42,139 nt of DNA from Deinococcus hopiensis KR-140 (GTDB taxonomy: Bacteria; Deinococcota; Deinococci; Deinococcales; Deinococcaceae). The stretch lies in the NCBI GenBank assembly GCA_943327755.2, contig CALPYF020000037.1, positions 1 through 42,139 on the forward strand. The letters run 5' to 3'. Every line of letters begins with the position of its first letter. Positions within the stretch are counted from its first letter, which is position 1. The position numbers were made by a program, and so were the translations under genes. Of the stretch, positions 17,876-26,057 are shown piece after piece. Under the pieces are notes generated by a model. The model ran no database searches and was not told where the DNA came from. It was given only the letters and a program-made list of their open reading frames with translations.

Positions 17876-20080
17876 ATGACGTCCTCCCCCACGCCGCCTG
17901 ACCCGCTCTTCCGTGACGGCGGTGAGTTGGGTGTCCTCATGAGCCGTTTCGACTGGGCGGCCACGCCCCTCGGGGCGGTCGGCACCTGGCCGGCGGCGCT
18001 GCGCACGGCCGTGCAGCTCATGCTGAGGTCGAAGCAGCCGATGTACCTCGCGTGGACCGCGGATCTGATCGCGCTGTACAACGACGCGTACCGGCCCATC
18101 CTCGGGGCTGACCGGCATCCTGCGGCGCTGGGGGCGCGCACGGCCGACATTTTCGGACAGGACGGCTACCCGGGCCTGAGGCCTGTGTTCGACGCGGCGC
18201 TGCGGGGGGACAGCGCCGCGTTCGAGAACCTGCTGGTGCCGCTGCAGCGGGACGGCTTCCTGGAGGAATGCTATTTCGACGTCGGGTACACCCCGGTGTA
18301 CGTCGGCTCGTCCGTGGCGGGCGTGTTCTCGTCGGTTACGGAGACCACCGCGCGGGTGCTGTCCGCGCGCCGCACCCGGACCCTAGCGGCCCTGACCGCG
18401 GACCTGCTGGGCGCCAGCGATGCCCAGCAGGTCGTGCAGGTCGCCCTGGCCGCCGCTGAACACAACCCCCACGACCTGCCGTGCCTGCTGCTGTCCGCCC
18501 CGGACAGCAGCGGAGATCTGGTCGGCGGCGCCGCGGGCCTGGGCGGCGATCAGGCCGCGGGCTGGCAGGAGCGGGTCCCGACGTGGACGCAGCGCGGGGC
18601 GCCCCAGGTGCAGCCCGTGGCGCCGGTGGCGGCGGGGCCGTGGCCTGAACCGGTGACGCAGGTCATGACGCTCCCGCTGACGCCGCCCGGTGAGCCGCAG
18701 CGTCCCGGGGTGCTCGTGGTCGGCCTCAATCCGCGCCAGCCGCTGGACGGCGCGTACCGGGATTTCCTGTACCTGTTCTGCGGGCAGCTCACGTCCGCGC
18801 TGCAGACCGTCCGGCTCACCGCGGACCTGCAGGGCCGGAACGCGGAACTCGACGCCCGCAACCGGGCCCTGGAGGCGTTCGAGGAGTGGACGCGTGACCT
18901 CACCGTCGACCTGACGCCCGGCGACCTGATCGGGCGCGCGCAGGAGCGCGTCGGCAGCCTGATCGCCCTGGACGCCGCCGTGTACTACGAGAGATCGGGT
19001 GAGCGCTGGTTCGTCCGGCAGATGTGGGGCGAGTACGGCAACGCCGAACTGGAACGCGAACACGAGCGGGGCCTGCCGCACGCGACCACCGGGAACCTGC
19101 GCGTGCCGGCCGAGACCGGCGAACCGTTCTACCAGGACGTGTACGACCGGCGCACCGACCACCTGGCGCCGCACATGGGGCACGTGACGGCCACGGCCAT
19201 GCTGCCCCTGCGGACCGGCCGGGGCGTGCGGGGGATCTTCGGGCTGGCGGTCTTCGGACGCGTCGGCTGGTCGGCGGTGGACCGCGCGGTGATCGAGACG
19301 GTGGGCCGCAGCCTGAGCCTGGCACTCGACCGGGCTGAGCAGATCGAGGACCTGGCGCGGGAACGCGAACGGCTCGCGCGGCAGGCCGAGGCGCTGGCCG
19401 CCGCCAACGAGGAACTCGAAGCGTTCACGTACAGTGTCTCGCACGACCTGCGCACCCCCGTGCGGCACATCCGGGGCTTCAACGACCTGCTGCGTCAGTC
19501 GTTCGGCGCCGGCCTGGACGCCAGGGCCAGCCGGTACCTGAACGTGGTCGACGAGGCGGCGGCGAGAATGAACACCCTGATCGACGCGATGCTGGACCTG
19601 TCGCGCACGGCCCGCCAGCCCCTGCGGGCCGGCGTGGTGGATCTCGGCGCTCTCGTGGCGTCGGTGCGGGGCGAGGTGGAACTGGACGCGCTGGACCGGC
19701 AGGTCACGTGGCGCGTCTCGCCCCTGCCGCTGGTCACGGGTGACCCGGACCTGCTGCGTCAGGTGCTGCTGAATCTGCTCTCCAACGCGCTGAAGTACAC
19801 GCGTGACCGGGCCGAGACCGTGATCGAGGTGGGGGCCGAGGAGCGCCCGGACGAGTGGTCCATATTCGTCCGGGACAACGGGGTGGGCTTCGATCCGCGG
19901 TACCAGGACAAGCTGTTCGGCGTTTTCCAGCGGTTGCACCGCGCCGACGAGTTCGAGGGGACGGGCGTGGGCCTGGCGACCGTGCGCCGGATCATCAGCC
20001 GCCACGGGGGTCAGGTATCGGCGCAGGGTGAGCCCGGCGTGGGCGCGACGTTCAGGTTCACGCTGCCCCGCGCGCACTGA
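17876..20080 (+). CDS. sensor histidine kinase with PAS- and GAF-like domains
   Basis: A 734-residue kinase without membrane segments, so probably a cytoplasmic sensor. Domain order: a PAS-like domain (about 20-160, with YNDAYRPILG), a GAF-like region (about 165-330), a second GAF domain (about 345-490), a short coiled coil, a HisKA with phosphoacceptor His523 in SVSHDLRTPVRH, and a catalytic domain with N box LLNLLSNALKY, DNGVGFDP and GTGVGLATV. The C-terminal half is of the phytochrome-related kinase type, but no bilin-binding cysteine context is evident. Two receiver-only genes follow within 1.2 kb and are the natural targets. ATG at 17876 is chosen because the homology starts there. Confidence 0.9.
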   Translation: MTSSPTPPDPLFRDGGELGVLMSRFDWAATPLGAVGTWPAALRTAVQLMLRSKQPMYLAWTADLIALYNDAYRPILGADRHPAALGARTADIFGQDGYPGLRPVFDAALRGDSAAFENLLVPLQRDGFLEECYFDVGYTPVYVGSSVAGVFSSVTETTARVLSARRTRTLAALTADLLGASDAQQVVQVALAAAEHNPHDLPCLLLSAPDSSGDLVGGAAGLGGDQAAGWQERVPTWTQRGAPQVQPVAPVAAGPWPEPVTQVMTLPLTPPGEPQRPGVLVVGLNPRQPLDGAYRDFLYLFCGQLTSALQTVRLTADLQGRNAELDARNRALEAFEEWTRDLTVDLTPGDLIGRAQERVGSLIALDAAVYYERSGERWFVRQMWGEYGNAELEREHERGLPHATTGNLRVPAETGEPFYQDVYDRRTDHLAPHMGHVTATAMLPLRTGRGVRGIFGLAVFGRVGWSAVDRAVIETVGRSLSLALDRAEQIEDLARERERLARQAEALAAANEELEAFTYSVSHDLRTPVRHIRGFNDLLRQSFGAGLDARASRYLNVVDEAAARMNTLIDAMLDLSRTARQPLRAGVVDLGALVASVRGEVELDALDRQVTWRVSPLPLVTGDPDLLRQVLLNLLSNALKYTRDRAETVIEVGAEERPDEWSIFVRDNGVGFDPRYQDKLFGVFQRLHRADEFEGTGVGLATVRRIISRHGGQVSAQGEPGVGATFRFTLPRAH

Positions 20081-20240
20081 AGGCCGTCAGACCCGGCGGT
20101 CGCCCAGAGCCTGCGCCTGTCCTGCAGGCCGAGATCGGGCGCTGCGGAGAGGTCAAACTCGCGGAACCCGGCGCGCTGTCACGACCGGCGGGCCGACCTG
20201 GCGTGAGGGAAGACTGCCCCGCCGGGGAGGCAACCGGACG

Positions 20241-20651
20241 CTAGACCTGGCCTGACCCGTGACACCACCGCTGCACCACGTCTCTGAGTTGGGCCTCGAG
20301 CATGTCGATGCCCAGGGGTTTACCCAGGAAGTCGTCGGCACCGGCCTCCAGCGCTGCGCGCCGGTCTTCCGGGTCCTCGCTGCCACTGCGGATCACCACG
20401 GCGAGGCCCTGGAACCGCGGCGCGGTTTTCACGCCGCGCAGGACGTCCAGACCGCTCATGCCGGTCAGGTGCCAGTCGAGCAGCATCATGTGGGGCAACG
20501 TGGAGGTGGCGTCCAGATATGCCAGTGCCTCCTCGCCGGACATGGCGGTGGTGACCTTCATGTCCGCGCCGAAATCACCCAGCAGGTCCCCAAGCAGGAT
20601 GAGGTCACTGGGTTGATCGTCGACCAGCAGCACGCGGAGAGAAAAAGGCAT
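20241..20651 (-). CDS. single-domain response regulator
   Basis: A 136-residue CheY/Rcp1-like receiver: acidic pas de deux in LLVDDQPSD, phosphoacceptor Asp59 in MLLDWHLTGMSG, switch Ser in VIRSGS and Lys in LGKPLG. No output domain. It faces the histidine kinase gene tail to tail (160 bases between stops) and is divergent from the next receiver gene. On the minus strand TAGTCT (20657-20662) lies 5 bases before the ATG, consistent with a leaderless transcript. It probably accepts phosphate from the neighbouring kinase. Confidence 0.88.
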   Translation of the reverse strand: MPFSLRVLLVDDQPSDLILLGDLLGDFGADMKVTTAMSGEEALAYLDATSTLPHMMLLDWHLTGMSGLDVLRGVKTAPRFQGLAVVIRSGSEDPEDRRAALEAGADDFLGKPLGIDMLEAQLRDVVQRWCHGSGQV

Positions 20652-20788
20652 CCTGCAGACTATGCCGCTGCGGCGTACCCCGGGCCCGACATGGGGATTC
20701 GCTCAAGGTGAAGGTCGGGGCACCGGGCGGCGCAGACTGTCATGTCAGGGGCAGCACCCGGGCGTCGCATGTGCGAAGCTGGGAAGTA

Positions 20789-21241
20789 ATGAGTGCTGCT
20801 CTCCCCTCCCGTCACCTGTGCGTGTTGCTGGTCGACGACAACCCCGCGGACTGCCTGCTGGCTCAGGAAGCGTTCGACCTCCATGCGGATCAGGTCAGCG
20901 TGAAGGTCATTCAGGACGGATCGAGCGCCCTGGACTGGCTGCGGGCCCAGGCGGCGCGCCATTCCCTGCCCGACGTGGTGCTGCTGGACGTGAATATGCC
21001 CGGCATGAACGGCTTTCAGGTGTTGAGTGCCATCCGGGAGGAACCGGCCTTCCGGCACCTGCCGGTCGTGATGCTGACCACCTCGGAAAATCCGGAGGAC
21101 ATCGAGCGGGCGTACGACCTGATCGCCAGTTCGTATCTGGTCAAACGGCCGGATTTTTCTGGTTTTCTCGAACAGGTGGAGCATTTCGTGCGGTTCTGGG
21201 TTCAGGTGCGCTTCCGGCACCGCAGCGGCACGCCCTCGTAA
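20789..21241 (+). CDS. single-domain response regulator (Rcp1-like)
   Basis: A 150-residue receiver with LLVDDNPAD, phosphoacceptor Asp67 in VVLLDVNMPGMNG, switch Thr in MLTTSENPED and Lys in YLVKRP. The NPAD and NPED phrases are typical of Rcp1-type regulators that pair with phytochrome-like kinases, matching the kinase upstream. The ATG at 20789 is preferred over the earlier in-frame ATG at 20708 because residues before it have no receiver homology. It is divergent from the other receiver gene with 137 bases between starts. A 9-base-arm hairpin follows the stop. Confidence 0.87.
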   Translation: MSAALPSRHLCVLLVDDNPADCLLAQEAFDLHADQVSVKVIQDGSSALDWLRAQAARHSLPDVVLLDVNMPGMNGFQVLSAIREEPAFRHLPVVMLTTSENPEDIERAYDLIASSYLVKRPDFSGFLEQVEHFVRFWVQVRFRHRSGTPS

Positions 21242-21256
21242 CGGGCGGACTGGGCC

Positions 21257-21304
21257 GGGGCTCTGCAGCCGGACGCTGGGCGAATCAAGGTCCTCCAGAG
21301 CCCC
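21257..21304. terminator. hairpin after response regulator gene
   Basis: Arms GGGGCTCTG (21257-21265) and CAGAGCCCC (21296-21304) with a 30-base loop, starting 15 bases after the stop at 21241. There is no T run. Termination is a guess from position. Confidence 0.35.
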
Positions 21305-21520
21305 AGTGGCTGACCGTGGCCGCCAGGAGAGGCGCCCCATCCACCTGCCATACCCGGCAGTGCGCTCCCCGGTGACGCGCTGGCCCTCGCGGGCGTTCAT
21401 GGGCGCGGCGTCACTGCGGCAGCGGTGGGCTTCTGATCTGACCAGCCGGCGGTGCGGGCCGTCTTGAGTGCCGCACCCTGGGCACAGCCTTCCCCGACAT
21501 GTGCTGGCGCTGTCAGCTTT

Positions 21521-21554
21521 CAGGTGAGCGAGGTCTGGCGACCTCGCTCACCTG
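21521..21554. repeat. perfect 15-base-arm hairpin just before the operon promoter
   Basis: CAGGTGAGCGAGGTC, a 4-base loop TGGC, then the exact complement ending at 21554. The -35 hexamer begins at the very next base. It may insulate the promoter from upstream transcription (either strand) or bind a protein. No T run is present on either side. Confidence 0.6.
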
Positions 21555-21583
21555 TTGTGAACCTGCGCCCCAAGTGTTATGGT
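21555..21583 (+). promoter_or_regulatory. sigma-70-type promoter of the importer operon
   Basis: TTGTGA (21555-21560), a 17-base spacer, and TATGGT (21578-21583). Transcription would start near 21590. The -10 lies inside the dyad operator at 21575-21594. Confidence 0.6.
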
Positions 21584-21612
21584 TTTACATAACAAGAACA
21601 AAGGGTGTTATG
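21575..21612. promoter_or_regulatory. probable GntR operator: dyad plus extra half-site
   Basis: A perfect dyad TGTTATG-N6-CATAACA occupies 21575-21594, over the -10 and start region. A third copy of the half-site TGTTATG is at 21606-21612, exactly 31 bases after the first, about three helical turns. AT-rich repeats of this kind stand out strongly in this GC-rich sequence. The regulator is most simply the GntR protein encoded in the operon (27055-28068). Confidence 0.6.
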
Positions 21613-21632
21613 CCCAGCTGGGAAGGAGTGCT

Positions 21633-23207
21633 ATGAAGCGACTGACCCGTGTGACCTTGACTCTTGCGGCCGCCCTGTCGTGCGGCCAGGCGCTGGCGGT
21701 GACCCGCGGCGGACAGCTGGTGTACGGCCGCTACGCCGACTCGCTGTTCCTCGATCCGGTCCTGAACGACGCCAACCTGGACATCTGGATCCTGACGAAC
21801 CTGTACGACACCCTGCTGCAGCCCACCACCGACGGCAAGGGCGTCCAGCCAGGCCTCGCCAGCCGCTACAGCGTGTCCAAGGACGGCAAGGTCATGACCC
21901 TGACCCTGCGCTCGGGGCTGAAATTCGCCGACGGCAGCGCGCTGACCGCGCAGGACGTCAAATGGTCACTCGACCGCGCCCGCCGGCCCGACGCCGGCGC
22001 CTGGAGCAGTTCCCTGGCCAGCATCAGCAGCGTCACCGCCAGCGGCTCGACCGTCACGCTGAACCTGAAAACGCCCGACCCCACCCTGCCGGCCGCCCTG
22101 GCCACCTTCAACGCGGCGATCATGCCGCAGAAACTCTTCACGGCCGCGCCCGGCAAGAACGACGCCGAGAAAGCCAAGGCGTTCGCGGAGAAGCCGGTCG
22201 GATCGGGTCCCTTCGTCCTGAGCGAGTGGAAGCGCGGCTCGTACATGGTGCTCAAACGCAATCCCTACTACTGGAAGAAAGGCGAGGACGGCAAGGCCCT
22301 GCCCTACCTCGACAGCGTGCGCTTCGAGATCATCCCGGACGACAACACCCGCATCCTGAAACTCCAGGCGGGCGAGTTGCAGGGCGCGGAGTTCATTCCG
22401 CTCAGCCGCGTGGCGGAACTCCGCAGCAGCCCCCGCGTGAACATGACGCTGTTTCCCTCCACCAAGGTCAACAGCATCCTGATGAACAACCGCCCCACCC
22501 TCAACGACGGCACCGTCAACCCGCTCAGTGACGTGAAAGTCCGTCAGGCGCTGAACTACGCCACGAACAAACAGGCGCTCATCCAGGTGGTCACGTACGG
22601 CACGGGCAAGGAGATGAAATCGTACATGTCCTCCACCACGCCGCTGTTCGACGCCTCACAGAAGGGTTACCCGTACGACCTGGCCAGGGCCAAGTCCCTG
22701 CTGGCCGCCTCGAAGTTCAAGAACGGCTTCGACGTGACCGTCCTGGCCACGAGCGGCAGCGCCGACGACCTGGCCCTGCTCACGGCGCTGCAGCAGATGT
22801 GGGGTGCGCTCGGCGTGCGCCTGAAGATCGAGCAGCTCGACGCGGCCACGAAAACGGCCCGCTACCGCGCCAACGACTTCCAGATGCGCACGGCCGCCTG
22901 GACGAACGACATCAACGATCCCTCGCAGATCACGAGCTACTACGCGCTGTTCAGCAACATCGAGTCGGTCCACACCGGCTTCAAGAGCGCCGAGATCGAC
23001 AAGCTCTTCGCGCAGAGCCAGCAGGAGACCAGCCGCGTCAAGCGCGCCTCGCAGTACCGCGCCATCCAGAGTCTCTACCTGAACGCCGCGCCGATCATCT
23101 ACCTGTACGAGACGCCCTACCCGGTCGCGCTGGCCAAGAACGTGCGGGGCTTCGTGCAGATCCCGCTGGGCAACAACATCTTCGCCGGCGCGTCCCTCGA
23201 GAAGTAG
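21633..23207 (+). CDS. ABC importer substrate-binding protein, family 5 (peptide/opine/nickel type)
   Basis: A 524-residue secreted binding protein. The signal peptide is MKRLTRVTLTLAAALSCGQALA, and the mature protein has the SBP family 5 features: YDTLLQPTTDGKGVQPGLA, LRSGLKFADGSALTAQDVKWS, VGSGPFVLSEWKRGSYMVLKRNPYYW is its long central motif (about residues 175-215), and VRQALNYATNKQAL. ATG at 21633 is preceded by GGAAGGAG with close spacing; an upstream in-frame ATG at 21579 lies inside the operator. It is the first gene of a 12-gene operon. The ligand cannot be read from sequence; the enzymes downstream suggest a peptide- or cyclic-amide-containing compound. Confidence 0.92.
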   Translation: MKRLTRVTLTLAAALSCGQALAVTRGGQLVYGRYADSLFLDPVLNDANLDIWILTNLYDTLLQPTTDGKGVQPGLASRYSVSKDGKVMTLTLRSGLKFADGSALTAQDVKWSLDRARRPDAGAWSSSLASISSVTASGSTVTLNLKTPDPTLPAALATFNAAIMPQKLFTAAPGKNDAEKAKAFAEKPVGSGPFVLSEWKRGSYMVLKRNPYYWKKGEDGKALPYLDSVRFEIIPDDNTRILKLQAGELQGAEFIPLSRVAELRSSPRVNMTLFPSTKVNSILMNNRPTLNDGTVNPLSDVKVRQALNYATNKQALIQVVTYGTGKEMKSYMSSTTPLFDASQKGYPYDLARAKSLLAASKFKNGFDVTVLATSGSADDLALLTALQQMWGALGVRLKIEQLDAATKTARYRANDFQMRTAAWTNDINDPSQITSYYALFSNIESVHTGFKSAEIDKLFAQSQQETSRVKRASQYRAIQSLYLNAAPIIYLYETPYPVALAKNVRGFVQIPLGNNIFAGASLEK

Positions 23208-23221
23208 GGCCGGGCCGCCGG

Positions 23222-23253
23222 GCGCCGCCTCCGGACGACTCTGGAGGCGGCGC
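23222..23253 (+). other. intercistronic mRNA hairpin
   Basis: Perfect 11-base arms GCGCCGCCTCC (23222-23232) and GGAGGCGGCGC (23243-23253) with a 10-base loop, between the binding-protein and permease genes. Such stems commonly protect or terminate part of the message so that the binding protein is made in excess over the membrane parts. Confidence 0.6.
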
Positions 23254-23269
23254 GTGAATGAGGAGGGGT

Positions 23270-24208
23270 ATGCACAGCCATTACGTCCTGAAGCGGCTGC
23301 TTCAGATCATTCCGACCTTCCTGGCAGTGATGCTGGTGGTGTTCCTGCTCGTGCGGCTGCTGCCGGGCGACCCGGCCAGCGCGATCCTCGGGGACCGCGC
23401 CACGGCCGACATCGTCGAGCGCACCAACCGGCAGCTGGGCCTCGATCAGCCGCTGCCCACGCAGTTCGCGCTGTTCGTCTGGAACCTGCTGCAGGGCAAC
23501 CTGGGGGACAGCATCTCGCTGAAGGTGCCCGTCCTGCGCCTGATCGGCGAGCGCCTGCCGGTCACGCTGTTCCTCACCGTCTACGCCGCCGCGCTGGGCC
23601 TGCTGCTGGCCGTGCCGCTGGCCGTGCTGGCCGCCGTGCGCCGCAACACATGGGTGGACGCCCTGATCCGCGGCGTGTTCCAGGTGGGCCTCTCACTGCC
23701 GGTGTTCTACGTAGCGCTGCAACTGCTCACGCTGCTGGGCGCGCGCCTGGGCTGGTTCCCGATCGGCGGGTACGGCAGCGGCACCCTCGGGCACCTGTAC
23801 CACCTGTTCCTGCCAGCCCTGACGCTCGGGCTGAACCTCGCGGCGGTCCTCGTCCGGACCCTGCGCAGCAGCGTCATCGAGGTCATCACGGCCGAGTACG
23901 TGGAGTTCGCGCGCGCCAAGGGCCTGCGGCCGCGCCTGATCATGACCCGCCACGTGCTGCGCAACGCCCTGATTCCCACCGTCACGCTGCTCGGGCTGAA
24001 CATCGGCGCGCTGATCGGCGGGGCTGTCATCACCGAGACGGTGTTCGCCATTCCCGGCGTGGGCCGCCTGATGGTCGACGCGATCTTCGGCCGCGACTAC
24101 CCCGTCATCCAGGGTCTGACCCTGACGTTCGCGGTGATCGTGTCCCTGGTATTCCTGCTGACCGACCTGATCCACGCCCGCCTCGACCCGCGCACGGAGC
24201 TCTCGTGA
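23270..24208 (+). CDS. ABC importer permease, DppB/OppB type
   Basis: A 312-residue inner-membrane permease opening with MHSHYVLKRLLQIIPTFL and the family phrase RLLPGDPA (about 30-37). Six helices are expected. The cytoplasmic EAA loop that contacts the ATPases is EYVEFARAKGLRPRLIMTRH (about 208-227). ATG at 23270 is chosen over an ATG 12 bases earlier because AGGAGGGG lies between them as the ribosome-binding site. It overlaps the next permease gene by 4 bases (GTGA). Confidence 0.92.
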   Translation: MHSHYVLKRLLQIIPTFLAVMLVVFLLVRLLPGDPASAILGDRATADIVERTNRQLGLDQPLPTQFALFVWNLLQGNLGDSISLKVPVLRLIGERLPVTLFLTVYAAALGLLLAVPLAVLAAVRRNTWVDALIRGVFQVGLSLPVFYVALQLLTLLGARLGWFPIGGYGSGTLGHLYHLFLPALTLGLNLAAVLVRTLRSSVIEVITAEYVEFARAKGLRPRLIMTRHVLRNALIPTVTLLGLNIGALIGGAVITETVFAIPGVGRLMVDAIFGRDYPVIQGLTLTFAVIVSLVFLLTDLIHARLDPRTELS

Positions 24209-25059
24209 CGGCCACCCTGACGCCCGCCGCCCCGGCCGCCCCGCGCGCCCGGCGGCGCTGGCCCAAACCCACCCTCCTGATCGGCCTGGGGCTGCTGGCC
24301 CTGCTGCTCGTCGCGGCGCTCTTTCCGGCGCAGCTCGCCCCGTTCAGTCCCACCGAGTTCGACTACAACGCCATCTTGCAGGGCCCCACCGCCAGGCACC
24401 CGTTCGGGACCGACAACTTCGGCCGGGACGTGCTGAGCCGCGTGATCTACGGCACGCGCATCGACCTGCAGATCGCGCTGTTCACCACGCTGTTCCCCTT
24501 TATCTTCGGCACGCTGCTCGGCGCGGTCACCGGGTACGCCGGGCGCTGGAGCGACGCGCTGGTCGGGCGCGTGGCCGACCTCGTGGTGGTGTTCCCGTTC
24601 CTGGTGCTCGTCATCGCGATCGTGGCGGTGCTCGGGCCGGGCCTGACCAACCTGTACGTCGCGGTCAGCGCGGTGGGCTGGGTCAGCTACTGGCGCCTCA
24701 CGCGCGGGGAGGTCCTCACGCAGAAGAAGGCCGAGTACGCGCAGGCCGGCCGGGTGCTGGGCTACAGCCCCGCACGGATCCTGCTGCGGCACCTGCTGCC
24801 CAACGCCGTCACGCCCGCCATCGTGTACCTGATGACCGACATGAGCCTGGGCATCCTGCTGGGCGCCTCGCTGGGGTACCTGGGCCTGGGCGCGCAGCCG
24901 CCCACGCCAGAGTGGGGCGTGATGGTCGCCGACGGGAAGAACTTCATGGCGACCGCCTGGTGGATCAGCACCTTCCCCGGCCTGGCGCTGACCCTCGCGG
25001 GCGTGACCTTCAGCCTGATCGGCGACGGCCTCGCGGACGTCCTGAGGCCCCGCACGTGA
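24205..25059 (+). CDS. ABC importer permease, DppC/OppC type
   Basis: A 284-residue second permease. After a cytoplasmic Pro/Arg-rich N-tail comes a first helix and then the DppC hallmark HPFGTDNFGRDVLSRVIYG (about 67-85). The EAA loop is KKAEYAQAGRVLGYSPARI, followed by LLPNAVTPAIVYL and the typical GASLGYLGLGAQPPTPEWG near the end. The GTG start overlaps the previous stop (GTGA), and its own stop overlaps the ATPase gene the same way. Forms the channel with the DppB-type subunit. Confidence 0.92.
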   Translation: MTATLTPAAPAAPRARRRWPKPTLLIGLGLLALLLVAALFPAQLAPFSPTEFDYNAILQGPTARHPFGTDNFGRDVLSRVIYGTRIDLQIALFTTLFPFIFGTLLGAVTGYAGRWSDALVGRVADLVVVFPFLVLVIAIVAVLGPGLTNLYVAVSAVGWVSYWRLTRGEVLTQKKAEYAQAGRVLGYSPARILLRHLLPNAVTPAIVYLMTDMSLGILLGASLGYLGLGAQPPTPEWGVMVADGKNFMATAWWISTFPGLALTLAGVTFSLIGDGLADVLRPRT

Positions 25060-26057
25060 GCGCGCCCCCGGCGCTGCTGCAGGTCCGGGACCTGAACGTG
25101 CGGATGCCCACGCCTGCCGGGACGCTGCACGTGGTGCGCGGCGTGACCTTCGGCGTCCAGCCGGGCGAGATGCTGGGCCTGGTCGGCGAGTCCGGCAGCG
25201 GCAAGAGCGTCACGCTGCGCGCCCTGATGGGCCTCTACCGGCGGCCCGTGACCGTCTCCGGCACGGTCGAGTTCGCGGGGCAGGACCTGCTGCGGGCCAG
25301 TGAGGCGCAGTGGCAGGCCACGCGCGGCGCGCAGATCGGCATGATCTTTCAGGAACCCATGTCGGCCCTGAATCCGGTCCTGACGGTCGGCACGCAGATC
25401 ATGGAGAACCTCCGCACTCACCGGGGCCTGCGCGGCCGCGCCGCCGCCGAGCGCGCGGCGGAACTGCTCGACCTCACGGGCATCCCCAGTCCCCGGGCGC
25501 GCCTGAACGACTACCCGCACCAGTTCTCGGGCGGGATGCGGCAGCGGGCCATGATCGCCATCGCGCTGGCGTCCGAACCCAGACTCCTGCTGGCCGACGA
25601 ACCCACCACCGCACTCGACGTGACCATCCAGGACCAGATTCTGCGGCTGCTGCTGCGGCTGCGCGAGGAGTTGAACATGAGCGTCATCCTGGTCACCCAC
25701 GACCTGGGCGTGATCGCGCAGACCTGCGACCGCGTGGCGGTGATGTACGGCGGCCGCCTGATGGAGACGGCGCCGGTCGGCGCGCTCTTCCGCGAGCCCC
25801 GGCACGCCTACTCGCTGGGCCTGCTGCGGAGCCTGCCCGGCAGCGGCGCGCGCCGGGCGCCCCTGCAGCCCATTCCGGGCGGCCCGCCCAACCTGCTGGC
25901 CCTGCCGCCCGGCTGCGCGTTCAGTCCCCGCTGCGCGTACGCCAGCGGCGCCTGCCTGGGCGCCGAGCCGCCCCTGGTGCCGGTCGCGCCGGACCGGGCC
26001 AGCGCGTGCGTGCACGCCGCGGCGCTGCCCTCCCTGACCGGGGAGGTGAGCGCGTGA
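25056..26057 (+). CDS. ABC importer ATPase, DppD/OppD type
   Basis: A 333-residue ATPase. Walker A is GESGSGKS (Lys50), signature FSGGMRQRAMIA, Walker B LLLADEPTTALD and switch VTHDLG. The C-terminal tail has the oligopeptide-transporter extension with cysteines spaced as PPGCAFSPRCAYASGACLG plus a later one in SACVHA, the four-cysteine pattern that binds an iron-sulfur cluster in some DppD proteins. It powers import with the following DppF-type subunit. GTG start with a 4-base overlap on both ends. Confidence 0.93.
   Translation: MSAPPALLQVRDLNVRMPTPAGTLHVVRGVTFGVQPGEMLGLVGESGSGKSVTLRALMGLYRRPVTVSGTVEFAGQDLLRASEAQWQATRGAQIGMIFQEPMSALNPVLTVGTQIMENLRTHRGLRGRAAAERAAELLDLTGIPSPRARLNDYPHQFSGGMRQRAMIAIALASEPRLLLADEPTTALDVTIQDQILRLLLRLREELNMSVILVTHDLGVIAQTCDRVAVMYGGRLMETAPVGALFREPRHAYSLGLLRSLPGSGARRAPLQPIPGGPPNLLALPPGCAFSPRCAYASGACLGAEPPLVPVAPDRASACVHAAALPSLTGEVSA

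Larger units (their letters stand above)
21242..21632 (+). other. intergenic region upstream of the importer operon
   Basis: No gene is supported here. It holds, in order, the hairpin at 21257-21304, an unremarkable stretch to 21520, the perfect hairpin at 21521-21554, and the operon promoter, operator and ribosome-binding site described separately. Confidence 0.6.

Noticed and set aside
23254..24204. Extended open frames running from 23254 through the first permease on the same strand in another frame.
   Set aside because: Shadow frame of the permease; the real second permease starts at the GTG overlapping the stop at 24208.
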